Of a DNA stretch of 64,000 nucleotides, positions 9,299 to 16,510 are shown in pieces. The position numbers were made by a program, and so were the translations under genes. The stretch's first letter is position 1. Each line of letters begins with the position of its first letter. Source of the stretch: Pseudohalocynthiibacter aestuariivivens (lineage in GTDB: Bacteria > Pseudomonadota > Alphaproteobacteria > Rhodobacterales > Rhodobacteraceae); NCBI RefSeq assembly GCF_011040495.1, contig NZ_CP049037.1:2728001-2792000 (forward strand), written 5' to 3'. The notes beneath the pieces were generated by a model. That model saw only the letters and a list, made by a program, of their open reading frames with translations. It was not told where the DNA came from and searched no databases.

Positions 9299-9961
9299 CT
9301 AGCGATTGCGCCCGCCGCGCCCGATGGCCCGACCCAGCTGCGCCGCGATCTGCCCCTGACTGCGACGAAAGCTGTCGGCATCGGGCGTGGAAATGTTCAT
9401 CACTACATTGACCGGGCTGCCGCCGCCGCCCCGCACGCCCAGCTTGCCATCGGCACCGCGCGCCAGCGGCATGATCGCCTCCGGCCCGGCTTCGCCCATC
9501 AACCCGGTACCGCCGCGCATCGGAAAGGTGACCGGCCCGCTGACAACACCGCCATTGGCAAAGGGCTGCACGCGCCCCTGCGAAAATGCGGCACCGTTCT
9601 CGAACGGCAGCAACCCGCCCACCAGATTGCCGATCCCCGATGAAATCAGCCCGCCCACATGGTCCGTCACCGGCTTTACCGCCGCAGTGAACGCAGTGTT
9701 GATCATCGTGTTCGCCAATGAATGCAGCGCACTCGACAGGCTGTCGCCATCGACAACCGCGCCCTTGATCGCGCCGCGCAATCCCCGGCTCAGCCCGCGG
9801 TCCAGCGTCGCCACGTCATAGCCGGTGCGTTCGAACGTGGCGCGCACGCGGGCCATTTCGGCGTTAAAGGCAGCCGCCATATCCGCCGCATCCCCCAGCG
9901 ATCCATCCAGCGCCTCGATCTGCGCATCCAACTCGCCCAGTTGCTCTGTGTCATCCATCAT
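9299..9961 (-). CDS. GTA tape measure protein g11
   Basis: The 220-residue protein sets the short tail length of the particle. It shows an N-terminal coiled region ('MDDTEQLGELDAQIEALDGSLG'), a central Gly/Ala-rich hydrophobic part and a C-terminus with 'MRGGTGLMGEAGPEAIMPLARG', the conserved piece of lambda/GTA tape measure proteins. The small size fits the RcGTA homologue, much shorter than phage tape measures. Two adjacent ATG codons begin the frame, and its 5' end overlaps the g10.1 stop by 11 bases. Confidence 0.9.
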   Translation of the reverse strand: MMDDTEQLGELDAQIEALDGSLGDAADMAAAFNAEMARVRATFERTGYDVATLDRGLSRGLRGAIKGAVVDGDSLSSALHSLANTMINTAFTAAVKPVTDHVGGLISSGIGNLVGGLLPFENGAAFSQGRVQPFANGGVVSGPVTFPMRGGTGLMGEAGPEAIMPLARGADGKLGVRGGGGSPVNVVMNISTPDADSFRRSQGQIAAQLGRAIGRGGRNR

Positions 9962-10154
9962 CTACGTCTCCATTGTCGTCGGGATAGGCGCGCATCAACG
10001 CTTCCAGCCCGCTGCGCACCAACGGCGTGTGGCTCTTTGCCTCGCCCAGCATCAGCCGCAGCTCTGCTGGGGTCAGTGCCCAGAATTCGGCTGGCTTCAG
10101 GCGCAGCCCATGCAGCCCGGCCTGCATCAAGGCGGGCCAGTCAAACCCGCTCAT
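9951..10154 (-). CDS. GTA tail assembly chaperone-like protein g10.1 (DUF2376)
   Basis: This 67-residue gene begins 'MSGFDWPALMQAGLHGLRL' and contains 'FWALTPAELRLML', the signature of the small phage tail assembly chaperone family found next to g10 in GTA clusters. The ATG at 10154 overlaps the g10 stop by four bases and has AGAGGA three bases upstream; a longer frame to 10268 lies inside g10 and is unlikely. Confidence 0.85.
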   Translation of the reverse strand: MSGFDWPALMQAGLHGLRLKPAEFWALTPAELRLMLGEAKSHTPLVRSGLEALMRAYPDDNGDVDDG

Positions 10155-10471
10155 GCGTCCTCTGGCAGCATAAAGGCCCGCGCCAGCAACTCCGCCGCCG
10201 CCCGCGCCGCCGCCATCGGTCCACCGCCTATTTCGGCGGAGATCAGATCGGCAGCCGCGCCGCGCCATCCGCCACCGCGCAGCCCGGCCACGATCAGCGC
10301 CAGCACATCGCGGGTGCTGAACGCGCCGCCCTCGAAACGTTCCACCAGATCAACCAGTGATCCGGTTTCCAGTTGCGCCTCAAGCTCGGCCAACGCGCCC
10401 AGCGTCAGCTTCAGCACTTGCCGCTCGCCATCAATCACCAGCCCGACTTCGCCTGCCCAGGGGTTTGCCAT
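10151..10471 (-). CDS. GTA tail assembly chaperone g10
   Basis: The 106-residue product starts 'MANPWAGEVGLVIDG', with 'LKLTLGALAELEAQLE' and a C-terminal helical part, matching the GTA g10 (tail tube domain-containing / chaperone) family. I chose the ATG at 10471; an alternative TTG at 10489 would overlap g9 but has no better ribosome site. The products of g10 and g10.1 probably form a pair of tail assembly factors, by analogy to the G/GT pair of other phages. Confidence 0.85.
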   Translation of the reverse strand: MANPWAGEVGLVIDGERQVLKLTLGALAELEAQLETGSLVDLVERFEGGAFSTRDVLALIVAGLRGGGWRGAAADLISAEIGGGPMAAARAAAELLARAFMLPEDA

Positions 10472-10475
10472 CGGC

Positions 10476-10889
10476 TCAGAGCGCGTCAAAGATCAGCTGT
10501 CCGGCGGACGCCAGCGCCATCTCATAGGTCGCCTCGCCGTCATGGGTGCCGGAATACTCGATCGACGTGACTTGGAACCGGCCCTCGACCGTGCCGAAAT
10601 CAGGGATCACCACCTGAAACTCTGGTGTTTCGCCGTCAAAAAACACCTGCCGCATCCGCTCGTCGGATCCCTCGTCGCGGAAGATACCCGACCCGCTGAT
10701 CGCCGCAGACTTGACACCCGCGCCGGACAGCAACTCACGCCAGCCGCCCGCACTCTCCAGGCTGGTGACATCCACGCTCTCGGCGTTGAAACTTACCCGC
10801 GTCGCGCGCAGCCCCGCGACCGATTGAAAATTGCCGTCACCGGTCAGATCGACCTTGATCAGTAGGTCCTTGCCGTTTTGAACTGCCAT
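10476..10889 (-). CDS. GTA major tail tube protein g9 (TP901-1 family)
   Basis: The 137-residue protein is the tail tube subunit. 'MAVQNGKDLLIKVD', 'VDVTSLESAGGWRELL' and 'SIEYSGTHDGEATYEMALASAG' are typical of phage major tail protein of the TP901-1 type in GTAs. GGAG lies 8 bases before the ATG, the first clear non-overlapping ribosome site in this part of the cluster (17 bases separate it from g8), consistent with strong expression of a high-copy protein. Confidence 0.94.
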   Translation of the reverse strand: MAVQNGKDLLIKVDLTGDGNFQSVAGLRATRVSFNAESVDVTSLESAGGWRELLSGAGVKSAAISGSGIFRDEGSDERMRQVFFDGETPEFQVVIPDFGTVEGRFQVTSIEYSGTHDGEATYEMALASAGQLIFDAL

Positions 10890-10906
10890 GATTTTTTCTC
10901 CGAAGG

Positions 10907-11326
10907 TTAAACAATGTCCATGTCATCGACACGTGCGCGAAAGGTGAGGTCGATGCGCCGCGTCTGCCCGCCACTCTCGCGTTTGGCGCGGGCGCGGTGA
11001 AAATGCAGCCCGACCAGCCGACCCCGATCCAGCACAAGGCTGGCGTCCACCAGCGCATCGCCGATGGCAGCGGCCAGCGTCTTGGCCGCGTGAAATCCGG
11101 CCTCTTCGGTCACCACGGAAATGATGAACCGGTGCCATGCCCCGCCGCCGCTGGCATCGGACCGGTCGCGCACATCCTCGGGGCCGAGGGCCACATAGGT
11201 ATCCGGCAATGGCCCGGCGGGCAGCGCGTCATAGATCGCATCACCGACCAGTGCGCCAATGGCGGCGTCGTTGGTCAGGTGGCCATAGATCGCCGCCTGT
11301 AGGGCGGCTGAGGCTGCGTAACTCAT
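10907..11326 (-). CDS. GTA tail terminator protein g8 (DUF3168)
   Basis: The 139-residue product matches the DUF3168 tail completion/terminator family: 'ALQAAIYGHLTNDAAIGALVG', 'DTYVALGPEDVRDRSDASGGG' and 'SVVTEEAGFHAAKTLAAAIGDAL'. It closes the tail tube at the head side. The ATG overlaps the g7 stop (ATGA). Confidence 0.92.
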   Translation of the reverse strand: MSYAASAALQAAIYGHLTNDAAIGALVGDAIYDALPAGPLPDTYVALGPEDVRDRSDASGGGAWHRFIISVVTEEAGFHAAKTLAAAIGDALVDASLVLDRGRLVGLHFHRARAKRESGGQTRRIDLTFRARVDDMDIV

Positions 11327-11661
11327 ACCGCCACCTCCTCTTCGGCATAGCAGGTCAGCAACCGCGCTGACGGGTCCGTCTCTGCCACAGCCTCGATGCG
11401 AAAAATGCGCGCGCCATCGCGAAAACGCTGCTCGGGTCTGGGGCGCGAAGGTGATCCATACGGTGCCGCACGGACAGTAATCCGATAGGCCGTATTCGAC
11501 ACCCGCGCCGCGCCGCCGGTCAGTTCTCGCCCGGTACGCGCCTTGATCTGCGCCCAGAGCGTGCCCTGCACAGTCCAGACCTCGTTATAGCCGCCCGCGC
11601 CATCGGCGGTACGTTCCGGTGCCTCCAGCACCAGTTGCCGGTTCAGTGTGACGCGCCCCAT
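11323..11661 (-). CDS. GTA head closure/stopper protein g7
   Basis: From the ATG at 11661 the product has 112 residues and matches phage head-tail adaptor (SPP1 gp16-like) proteins: 'LNRQLVLEAPERTADGAGG', 'GTLWAQIKARTGRE' and a basic middle section. The longer frame to 11736 reads into g6 and adds an unrelated Arg-rich stretch, so I rejected it. The start codon overlaps the g6 stop (ATGA). Confidence 0.88.
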   Translation of the reverse strand: MGRVTLNRQLVLEAPERTADGAGGYNEVWTVQGTLWAQIKARTGRELTGGAARVSNTAYRITVRAAPYGSPSRPRPEQRFRDGARIFRIEAVAETDPSARLLTCYAEEEVAV

Positions 11662-12260
11662 CAGACGTACCCTCCGCCCAGCAGACGCACCGTGCGATAC
11701 CGCTCGATCAGGGATGTCACCCCGAACGGCATGCACCCGTTCCCTAATGCGGTTTCGTGGCGATATTCATAATAATGCGCCGCCAACAGCAGCACCGCCT
11801 GTCCCAGATCGGCGGGCAGGTCGCCCCATGCCGGCCCGTAGCCAGCGACAAATCGCAGAACAGCCGCGCCGCCCATCGGTATCGTTGGTAACACGGTGCC
11901 CGTCGGTACTATCCTTGGACGATGCGAGTCGCGTTCGAGCCGATAGGTGTCTGGATCGGCGGACACTTCGACATCGGCCACATCTCGCATAACCAGACTC
12001 AGGATCTGGCTCACCGGGGCCACTGGCAACGCCTGCCCATAGCCATCGCGCCAACGCGGCACCTCCCAGCCAAAGATACGCGCGATCAACACTTTGCCGG
12101 TCCGCGCCTCGATCGAGGCTAGCGCCGCCCGCAGAAAGCTCTCCAATACGGCATCCTGCACGTCGTCGTCTGAAAACCCGGTTCCCAACCGCAGATGCGC
12201 CTTGAACGCATCCATTGGCAACGCGACGAGCGGAACAGCGGTTTCTTCGATCAATATCAT
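11661..12260 (-). CDS. GTA head-tail connector (adaptor) protein g6
   Basis: The 199-residue protein has 'ALPMDAFKAHLRLGTGFSDD' and 'LESFLRAALASIEARTGKVL', typical of the phage gp6-like/phiE125 gp8 connector family. GGAG lies 7 bases upstream of the ATG. It follows a 159-base non-coding stretch after the capsid gene that contains a long hairpin (12304-12376). Confidence 0.9.
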   Translation of the reverse strand: MILIEETAVPLVALPMDAFKAHLRLGTGFSDDDVQDAVLESFLRAALASIEARTGKVLIARIFGWEVPRWRDGYGQALPVAPVSQILSLVMRDVADVEVSADPDTYRLERDSHRPRIVPTGTVLPTIPMGGAAVLRFVAGYGPAWGDLPADLGQAVLLLAAHYYEYRHETALGNGCMPFGVTSLIERYRTVRLLGGGYV

Positions 12261-12303
12261 GGATTTACTCCAATAGTACCGGATCCCTCCGGTGGTGGTT
12301 CAC

Positions 12304-12376
12304 GGCGCGCGCCGCCAGCGTTGCTCGGACGGAGGGGAGCAGCGGGACAACGCAACTTGGAACGGCGGCGCACGCC
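12304..12376 (-). promoter_or_regulatory. Long nested hairpin between capsid (g5) and connector (g6) genes
   Basis: The non-coding gap 12261-12419 holds an outer 13-bp stem (12304-12316 against 12364-12376, one G-U wobble in the GTA transcript) and an inner 6-bp stem (12318-12323 against 12348-12353), separated by a one-base bulge on one side and ten bases on the other. There is no T-run after it. It may stabilise capsid mRNA, attenuate the downstream tail genes or be a processing site; this is inference from position and fold. Confidence 0.6.
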
Positions 12377-12419
12377 TCGGGGCAGGGGCCAATGACCCCC
12401 ACCCTTCCGCACGCCCGCG

Positions 12420-13613
12420 TCAGGAGGCGGCGAATTTCAACAGTTTGATCGCGGCAAAGTCGCTCACGTCACCGCCAACGCGCTTGGTCGCGTAGAACAG
12501 CACATGCGGTTTGGCGCTAAACGGGTCGCGCAGCACACGCAGATCGGGACGTTCGGCCACGGTATAGCCCGCACCGAAATCGCCAAAGGCAACGGCCATC
12601 GCATCGCTGGCGATATCCGGCATATCCTCGCAGATCATCACCGGATAACCCATCAGCCGCGCAGGCTCGCCCGCTGCCAGACCGTCGGACCACAGGAAAC
12701 GGCCATCGTCATCCTTCATCTTGCGGATCGCCCCGGCGGTTTTCGAATTCATCACGAAGCTTGCATTGGCGCGGTACTGCGCCCCCAGCGCATAAACCAG
12801 ATCGACGATCTCATCCGGACCGGCAAAGTCACCGTCCACCCCGGTGGGGATGTAGCCCAGATTGCCCCACGTCCACACATCGTTATCCACGCCCGGATGG
12901 GTCAGGAACCCCTTGGGCTTGTCTACACCATCGCCGCTGATGAACGCCGCGGCTTCTGCGCGGGCGAACTTGTCGGCGATGCGCCCGGCCAGCCACGTCT
13001 CGATATCGAACGCCGAGTCGTCCAGCAGACGCTGGCTGGCTTTCGGCAGCGCGCTCAACTCGTGCAGCGGGATGGTGATCCGGTCGATGCTGGGTGTGCC
13101 GGTCTCGGCGGTGGCCGCTGCTTCGGTGGCCCAACCGTGACCGACATCGGTGTGGTCGATCAGCACATCATAGCTGGTCGCCTCGACCGCGACGACATTG
13201 GCAATCGCGCGGATAGATGCCGTCGAACTCAGCGTCGATTTGATCGTTTGTGCGGTCTGCGGGTCCACCAGATAGCCACCATCGGCGGCCACCGAGGTGC
13301 CCAGCGCTTTGCCTTCCAGCTCCAGCCCGCGCAACCCGTCATCATCGCCAGAGCGCAGGTAGGCATTAAAGGCCTTCTGGTGCGGCGCGTCGACACCCGC
13401 ACTGGTGGCCAGGGCCGGGCGTGCCGGGGCAAAGGATTTGCGTTCAAACATGGTCAGTTTCTCTTCTTGTTGTTGCAGTCGGTCTTGGATGTCGGACTGA
13501 AAGCCCTTGAAGTCGTTCACAAAGCCCGCCACGGCAGACTTCACTTCGGCCACAGGAGACATATCCGCAGACAGATCTCCCCCGGTCCGAGGGGATTCCT
13601 CGGTTTTGTTCAT
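12420..13613 (-). CDS. GTA major capsid protein g5 (HK97 fold)
   Basis: The 397-residue protein is the HK97-family major capsid subunit. Residues up to about 110 form a charged coiled scaffold-like region ('EVKSAVAGFVNDFKGFQSDI', 'RLQQQEEKLTMFER'), which is probably removed by the g4 protease. The mature part has 'GGYLVDPQTAQTIKSTLSS', 'LHELSALPKASQRLLDDSAF' and a C-terminal 'KLLKFAAS'. I chose the ATG at 13613 because AAGGA lies 8 bases before it; the GTG one codon earlier is less likely. It is the most abundant protein of the particle. Confidence 0.95.
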   Translation of the reverse strand: MNKTEESPRTGGDLSADMSPVAEVKSAVAGFVNDFKGFQSDIQDRLQQQEEKLTMFERKSFAPARPALATSAGVDAPHQKAFNAYLRSGDDDGLRGLELEGKALGTSVAADGGYLVDPQTAQTIKSTLSSTASIRAIANVVAVEATSYDVLIDHTDVGHGWATEAAATAETGTPSIDRITIPLHELSALPKASQRLLDDSAFDIETWLAGRIADKFARAEAAAFISGDGVDKPKGFLTHPGVDNDVWTWGNLGYIPTGVDGDFAGPDEIVDLVYALGAQYRANASFVMNSKTAGAIRKMKDDDGRFLWSDGLAAGEPARLMGYPVMICEDMPDIASDAMAVAFGDFGAGYTVAERPDLRVLRDPFSAKPHVLFYATKRVGGDVSDFAAIKLLKFAAS

Positions 13614-13648
13614 CACTTTGGTCCTTGTTGGTTGAAGGTTGCCCGGCG

Positions 13649-14206
13649 CTACGTCATGCGCGCCAATTCCCGGCGTGCGCCGTCAAAGGCCGCCGCCAAT
13701 TCACGCAGGTCAGCACCGTTCAGACTCTCGCCCTTGGCCCCGATCCGCGCACTGGGCAGCATCGGGAATGTCACCAGCGACACCTCCCACAGCTCCAGTT
13801 CGCTCAAGAGCCGCTGGCCCTTGTCATTCTTCGCCGCCCGCACCGTGCGATAGCCGATGCTCAGTCCGTCGATGGCCCCCGCCCCGATCAGCGCAGCAGC
13901 CTCGCGGCCACGCCCGACACTGTCCAGCAGACGGCCCTTGACGTATAGGCCGCGACTGTCCTCGCGTACCTCGTCCCAGATACCGATGGGTTGCGCAGGA
14001 TCGTGTTGCCACAGCATCTTGACCTGCCGGGCCTCACGCTTGAGCCGCGCCAGTGATTTGGCATAGGCACCGCGTACCACCACGTCGCCACCCTGATCGC
14101 ACTTGCCGAAATAGCTGGCATACCCCTCGATCCGGGTGCCGTCCGTCACCGTCAGATCATCGCCCAATCGGGCAAATTTCTGCTCCAGCCCTGCATGCAT
14201 ATCCAT
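13649..14206 (-). CDS. GTA prohead protease g4 (HK97 family)
   Basis: The 185-residue product is the maturation serine protease of the HK97 prohead family. The probable catalytic residues are His68 ('MLWQHDPAQPIG') and Ser116 ('DGLSIGYRTV'). The start is uncertain: ATGs lie at 14215, 14206 and 14200. I used 14206 (AAAAGG 9 bases upstream), but 14200 also has GAAGG 8 bases upstream. A palindromic repeat lies in the 52 bases between this gene and g3.5. Confidence 0.9.
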   Translation of the reverse strand: MDMHAGLEQKFARLGDDLTVTDGTRIEGYASYFGKCDQGGDVVVRGAYAKSLARLKREARQVKMLWQHDPAQPIGIWDEVREDSRGLYVKGRLLDSVGRGREAAALIGAGAIDGLSIGYRTVRAAKNDKGQRLLSELELWEVSLVTFPMLPSARIGAKGESLNGADLRELAAAFDGARRELARMT

Positions 14207-14221
14207 AACCTTCATCCTTTT

Positions 14222-14244
14222 CGTAGGCCGGGCTTCAGCCCGGC
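14222..14244. repeat. REP-like palindrome inside the GTA cluster
   Basis: Positions 14227-14234 (GCCGGGCT) and 14237-14244 (AGCCCGGC) pair perfectly around a 2-base turn, preceded by CGTAG. The form 'GTAGG-palindrome with a T-rich or TTCA centre' recurs at 30226-30253, so this looks like a dispersed extragenic palindrome that settled between g3.5 and g4. Confidence 0.6.
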
Positions 14245-14258
14245 ATCCCGGCAGTCTG

Positions 14259-14498
14259 CTATTGCACCGCCGCCAGTAATGGCTGGAACGCCTGCGCCAA
14301 AATCGCGCCGACCACACCATAAACAGCCAGCCACAATCGTCGCTCCAGCCGCTGCATCGCCGCTTCCAACCGGCTCATCCGTTCTTCGGTCGCGGCAAAT
14401 TGCAGGGACGTGACCCGCTCGTTTGCCTGCAATCGCAGGGCAGGCGCGCAGTCAAACGCTTCGAACCCATAGCGACCCGGCGGCGCGTCATTCTGCAT
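14259..14498 (-). CDS. GTA small membrane protein g3.5
   Basis: The 79-residue product has a short N-terminus, a helical region with 'MSRLEAAMQRLERR' and one C-terminal membrane segment ('LWLAVYGVVGAILAQAF'). It sits where R. capsulatus has g3.5, between portal and protease. Its role is not known. The ATG at 14498 is one of three clustered ATGs; all overlap the end of the portal gene. Confidence 0.78.
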   Translation of the reverse strand: MQNDAPPGRYGFEAFDCAPALRLQANERVTSLQFAATEERMSRLEAAMQRLERRLWLAVYGVVGAILAQAFQPLLAAVQ

Positions 14499-15687
14499 CC
14501 GCATCCGCCTCATCCGTGCGTGCGGGCAATCCCAACAGGTGGCGCTTCTCCACTTCGGTCAGAAAATCGGCGCCGCTGATCCGCGCCCATTGCGCATCCC
14601 GTTCCGGCGCCAATGCCGCGACCTGATCCAGATCGGGCTTCAGCTCCAGTTGTTCGGTTCCGAACCCGCTCAGCCAGTCACCGATGCTGGCCGCGACACG
14701 GGTCGCCAACGGCAACACCGTCAGGCGGAAAAACGCGCGGTTGGCCTCTTGGTAATTGGCATAGGTCGCATCCCCCGGCACGCCCAGCAACATCGGCGGC
14801 ACGCCAAAGGCCAACGCGATCTCGCGCGCCGCACTTTCCTTGGTTTTCTGAAACTCCATATCCGAAGGGGAAAAGCCCATCGGCTTCCAGTCCAGCCCAC
14901 CCTCCAGCAGCATTGGCCGTCCGGCATTGCGCGCGCCTTGATGGTGGCTTTCCATTTCGTCAACCAACCGGTTGTACTGGTCATTGCTTAGCGTGCCCTG
15001 ACCCTCGGCACCGCGATAGACGATCGCACCGCTCGGACGCGCGGCATTGTCCAATAGCGCCTTGGACCAGCGCGATGCACTGTTATGCACATCGACCGCC
15101 TGCGCGGCAGATTGCATCGGCGACAGCCCGTAATGATCGTCCTGCGGGTGAAAGCTTTTGACGTGGCACACTGTCGGATAACCCTGGCTCACATCGAAAC
15201 GGTGCTTGCGGCCCCCGACCGCGTACTCGTATCCCACTGGCCAGCCATCGGCACCGGGGATCACGTTCATCCGATCCGATCGCAACACGTGCAATTCCAT
15301 CGGCGCGCCATTATCGGCACCAACAGCTTCGATATAGCCGTTCCCGGTCAGCAGCAATTGTCCAAACAGCGCCTCGAACAGCTCGGCCCGGCCCTGCGCC
15401 GGATTCGGGCGTTTGATCAGGTCCAGTACCGGATGCATCGCATATCGCTGGCTGTCGTCCTGCAACACCAGCGGCAGCGATGCCGCGGCTTCCGCGATCA
15501 TCTTCACACAGCGAAAGCCGATCGGGTTTCCGGCGAACCCGGTGCGCGTCAACGTCGCCGTATCGCGCGGGCTCCACGCCACCCGTCCCGCGCCATGCCA
15601 AGTCATGACCCGGCCGGTCGCACTGGCCTTGGTCTCGGACGGGGCGGCGGGCTTTGCCGCGCTTTGCCGAAAGAAGTCCATGATCAT
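14488..15687 (-). CDS. GTA portal protein g3 (HK97 family)
   Basis: The 399-residue protein is the HK97-type portal through which DNA enters the head. Typical parts are 'GFRCVKMIAEAAASLPLVL', 'HPVLDLIKRPNPAQGRAELFE', 'LLLTGNGYIEAV', 'HNSASRWSKALLDNAARPSG' and 'FGVPPMLLGVPGDATYANYQEA'. I chose the ATG at 15687, preceded by AGGAG at 9 bases; the longer frame to 15756 has no such site. The preserved ribosome site means the insertion upstream did not damage this gene. In ordinary clusters the terminase gene lies directly upstream; here an 819-base stretch with the DMSP lyase intervenes. Confidence 0.95.
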   Translation of the reverse strand: MIMDFFRQSAAKPAAPSETKASATGRVMTWHGAGRVAWSPRDTATLTRTGFAGNPIGFRCVKMIAEAAASLPLVLQDDSQRYAMHPVLDLIKRPNPAQGRAELFEALFGQLLLTGNGYIEAVGADNGAPMELHVLRSDRMNVIPGADGWPVGYEYAVGGRKHRFDVSQGYPTVCHVKSFHPQDDHYGLSPMQSAAQAVDVHNSASRWSKALLDNAARPSGAIVYRGAEGQGTLSNDQYNRLVDEMESHHQGARNAGRPMLLEGGLDWKPMGFSPSDMEFQKTKESAAREIALAFGVPPMLLGVPGDATYANYQEANRAFFRLTVLPLATRVAASIGDWLSGFGTEQLELKPDLDQVAALAPERDAQWARISGADFLTEVEKRHLLGLPARTDEADADAE

Positions 15688-15746
15688 CGCGGTGTTCTCC
15701 TTGCATTGCCGTACCGGATCAAAGCGTGTTGCCTCGTGATCCGCTG

Positions 15747-15776
15747 TTGAAGGCATCAGACAGCCAAAAGTTTAAG
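15747..15776 (+). promoter_or_regulatory. Possible sigma-70-like promoter for the DMSP lyase gene
   Basis: TTGAAG (15747-15752) and TTTAAG (15771-15776) are 18 bases apart, each matching four of six consensus bases. They lie 120 bases before the chosen ATG on the correct strand. The match is weak and could be chance, but the gene must have its own promoter because its neighbours read the other way. Confidence 0.25.
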
Positions 15777-15895
15777 AAAACTGAATCAGACCGTGCGCTG
15801 GGCTGTTGCGGTGGCGCGCGCGACTTGCCAAGCTTGTCCAAGGGCGGATTGCACACCACCCCGCCGAGGATGATGACATTGTGGAGGCTTTGGAA

Positions 15896-16510
15896 ATGCG
15901 GCCCGATTCGTTACAGGATTTTCTCGATGCCACCCGCGAGGCGTTCACAACGCATGTAAGTGACCCACGCGCGGTGGCATCTCTGGCGCGCATCTTCGCG
16001 GCGCTTGAGGCACCCGGCGCGCTCTCTGACGCACCCGGCGCACGGCTACCCGCCTGCACGCACCTCACAAAGGCGGCAGACCCGTCGAAATTTTCCGATC
16101 CCATATTGCGCCGTTTCGTCGAGGCATTCCTGCGGCTGGAGCCTGATCTGCAATGGCGAACCCGCAGCGGCGATGTCTCCACTGCGGGTCCGGACTTTGC
16201 CGATGGTCACGCCAACGCCATCATTGCCGGGCCGGGTGGGGCAGAACGGCGCAGCGACGCGTGGTTGGGGGTATCGCTGGTTGCGCCGGGTGTGCGCTAT
16301 CCCGACCACACCCACCCACCAGAAGAGACCTATCTGGTCCTCAGCAACGGCCAGTTCCGCCAAGGGACGGATGACTGGTTCGAACCGGGTATCGGCGGGA
16401 CGCTCTATAACGTGCCGGGCATCGTTCACGCGATGCGCGCCGGTTCGCAACCGCTCTTTGCCTTCTGGGCGCTCTGGGCTGAACCACACCAGACCAAAGC
16501 GGGCACTTAA
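15896..16510 (+). CDS. Cupin DMSP lyase (DddL/DddQ type) inserted in the GTA cluster
   Basis: The product is predicted to split dimethylsulfoniopropionate into dimethyl sulfide and acrylate. In the 204-residue protein the cupin motif 'RYPDHTHPPEETYLVLS' gives Tyr135, His138, His140, Glu144 and Tyr146, and His178 follows in 'PGIVHAM'. This Y-x2-H-x-H-x3-E-x-Y ... H (+38) spacing equals the metal and catalytic set described for DddQ. The C-terminus (GIGGTLYNVPGIVHAM, PLFAFWALW) looks closer to DddL. I chose the ATG at 15896 because TGGAGG lies 8 bases before it; a TTG at 15806 would give 234 residues, the DddL length. The gene is antisense to the GTA operon, with its TAA overlapping the terminase TAA. 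Confidence 0.82.
   Translation: MRPDSLQDFLDATREAFTTHVSDPRAVASLARIFAALEAPGALSDAPGARLPACTHLTKAADPSKFSDPILRRFVEAFLRLEPDLQWRTRSGDVSTAGPDFADGHANAIIAGPGGAERRSDAWLGVSLVAPGVRYPDHTHPPEETYLVLSNGQFRQGTDDWFEPGIGGTLYNVPGIVHAMRAGSQPLFAFWALWAEPHQTKAGT

Noticed and set aside
12504..13853. 449-codon plus-strand frame opposite the capsid and protease genes
   Set aside because: It is a GC-rich antisense shadow with Arg/His-rich, domain-free translation over conserved GTA genes.
15806..15895. TTG-initiated N-terminal extension of the DMSP lyase
   Set aside because: The ATG at 15896 has TGGAGG at 8 bases; the extension is Arg-rich. It stays possible because 234 residues would fit DddL.
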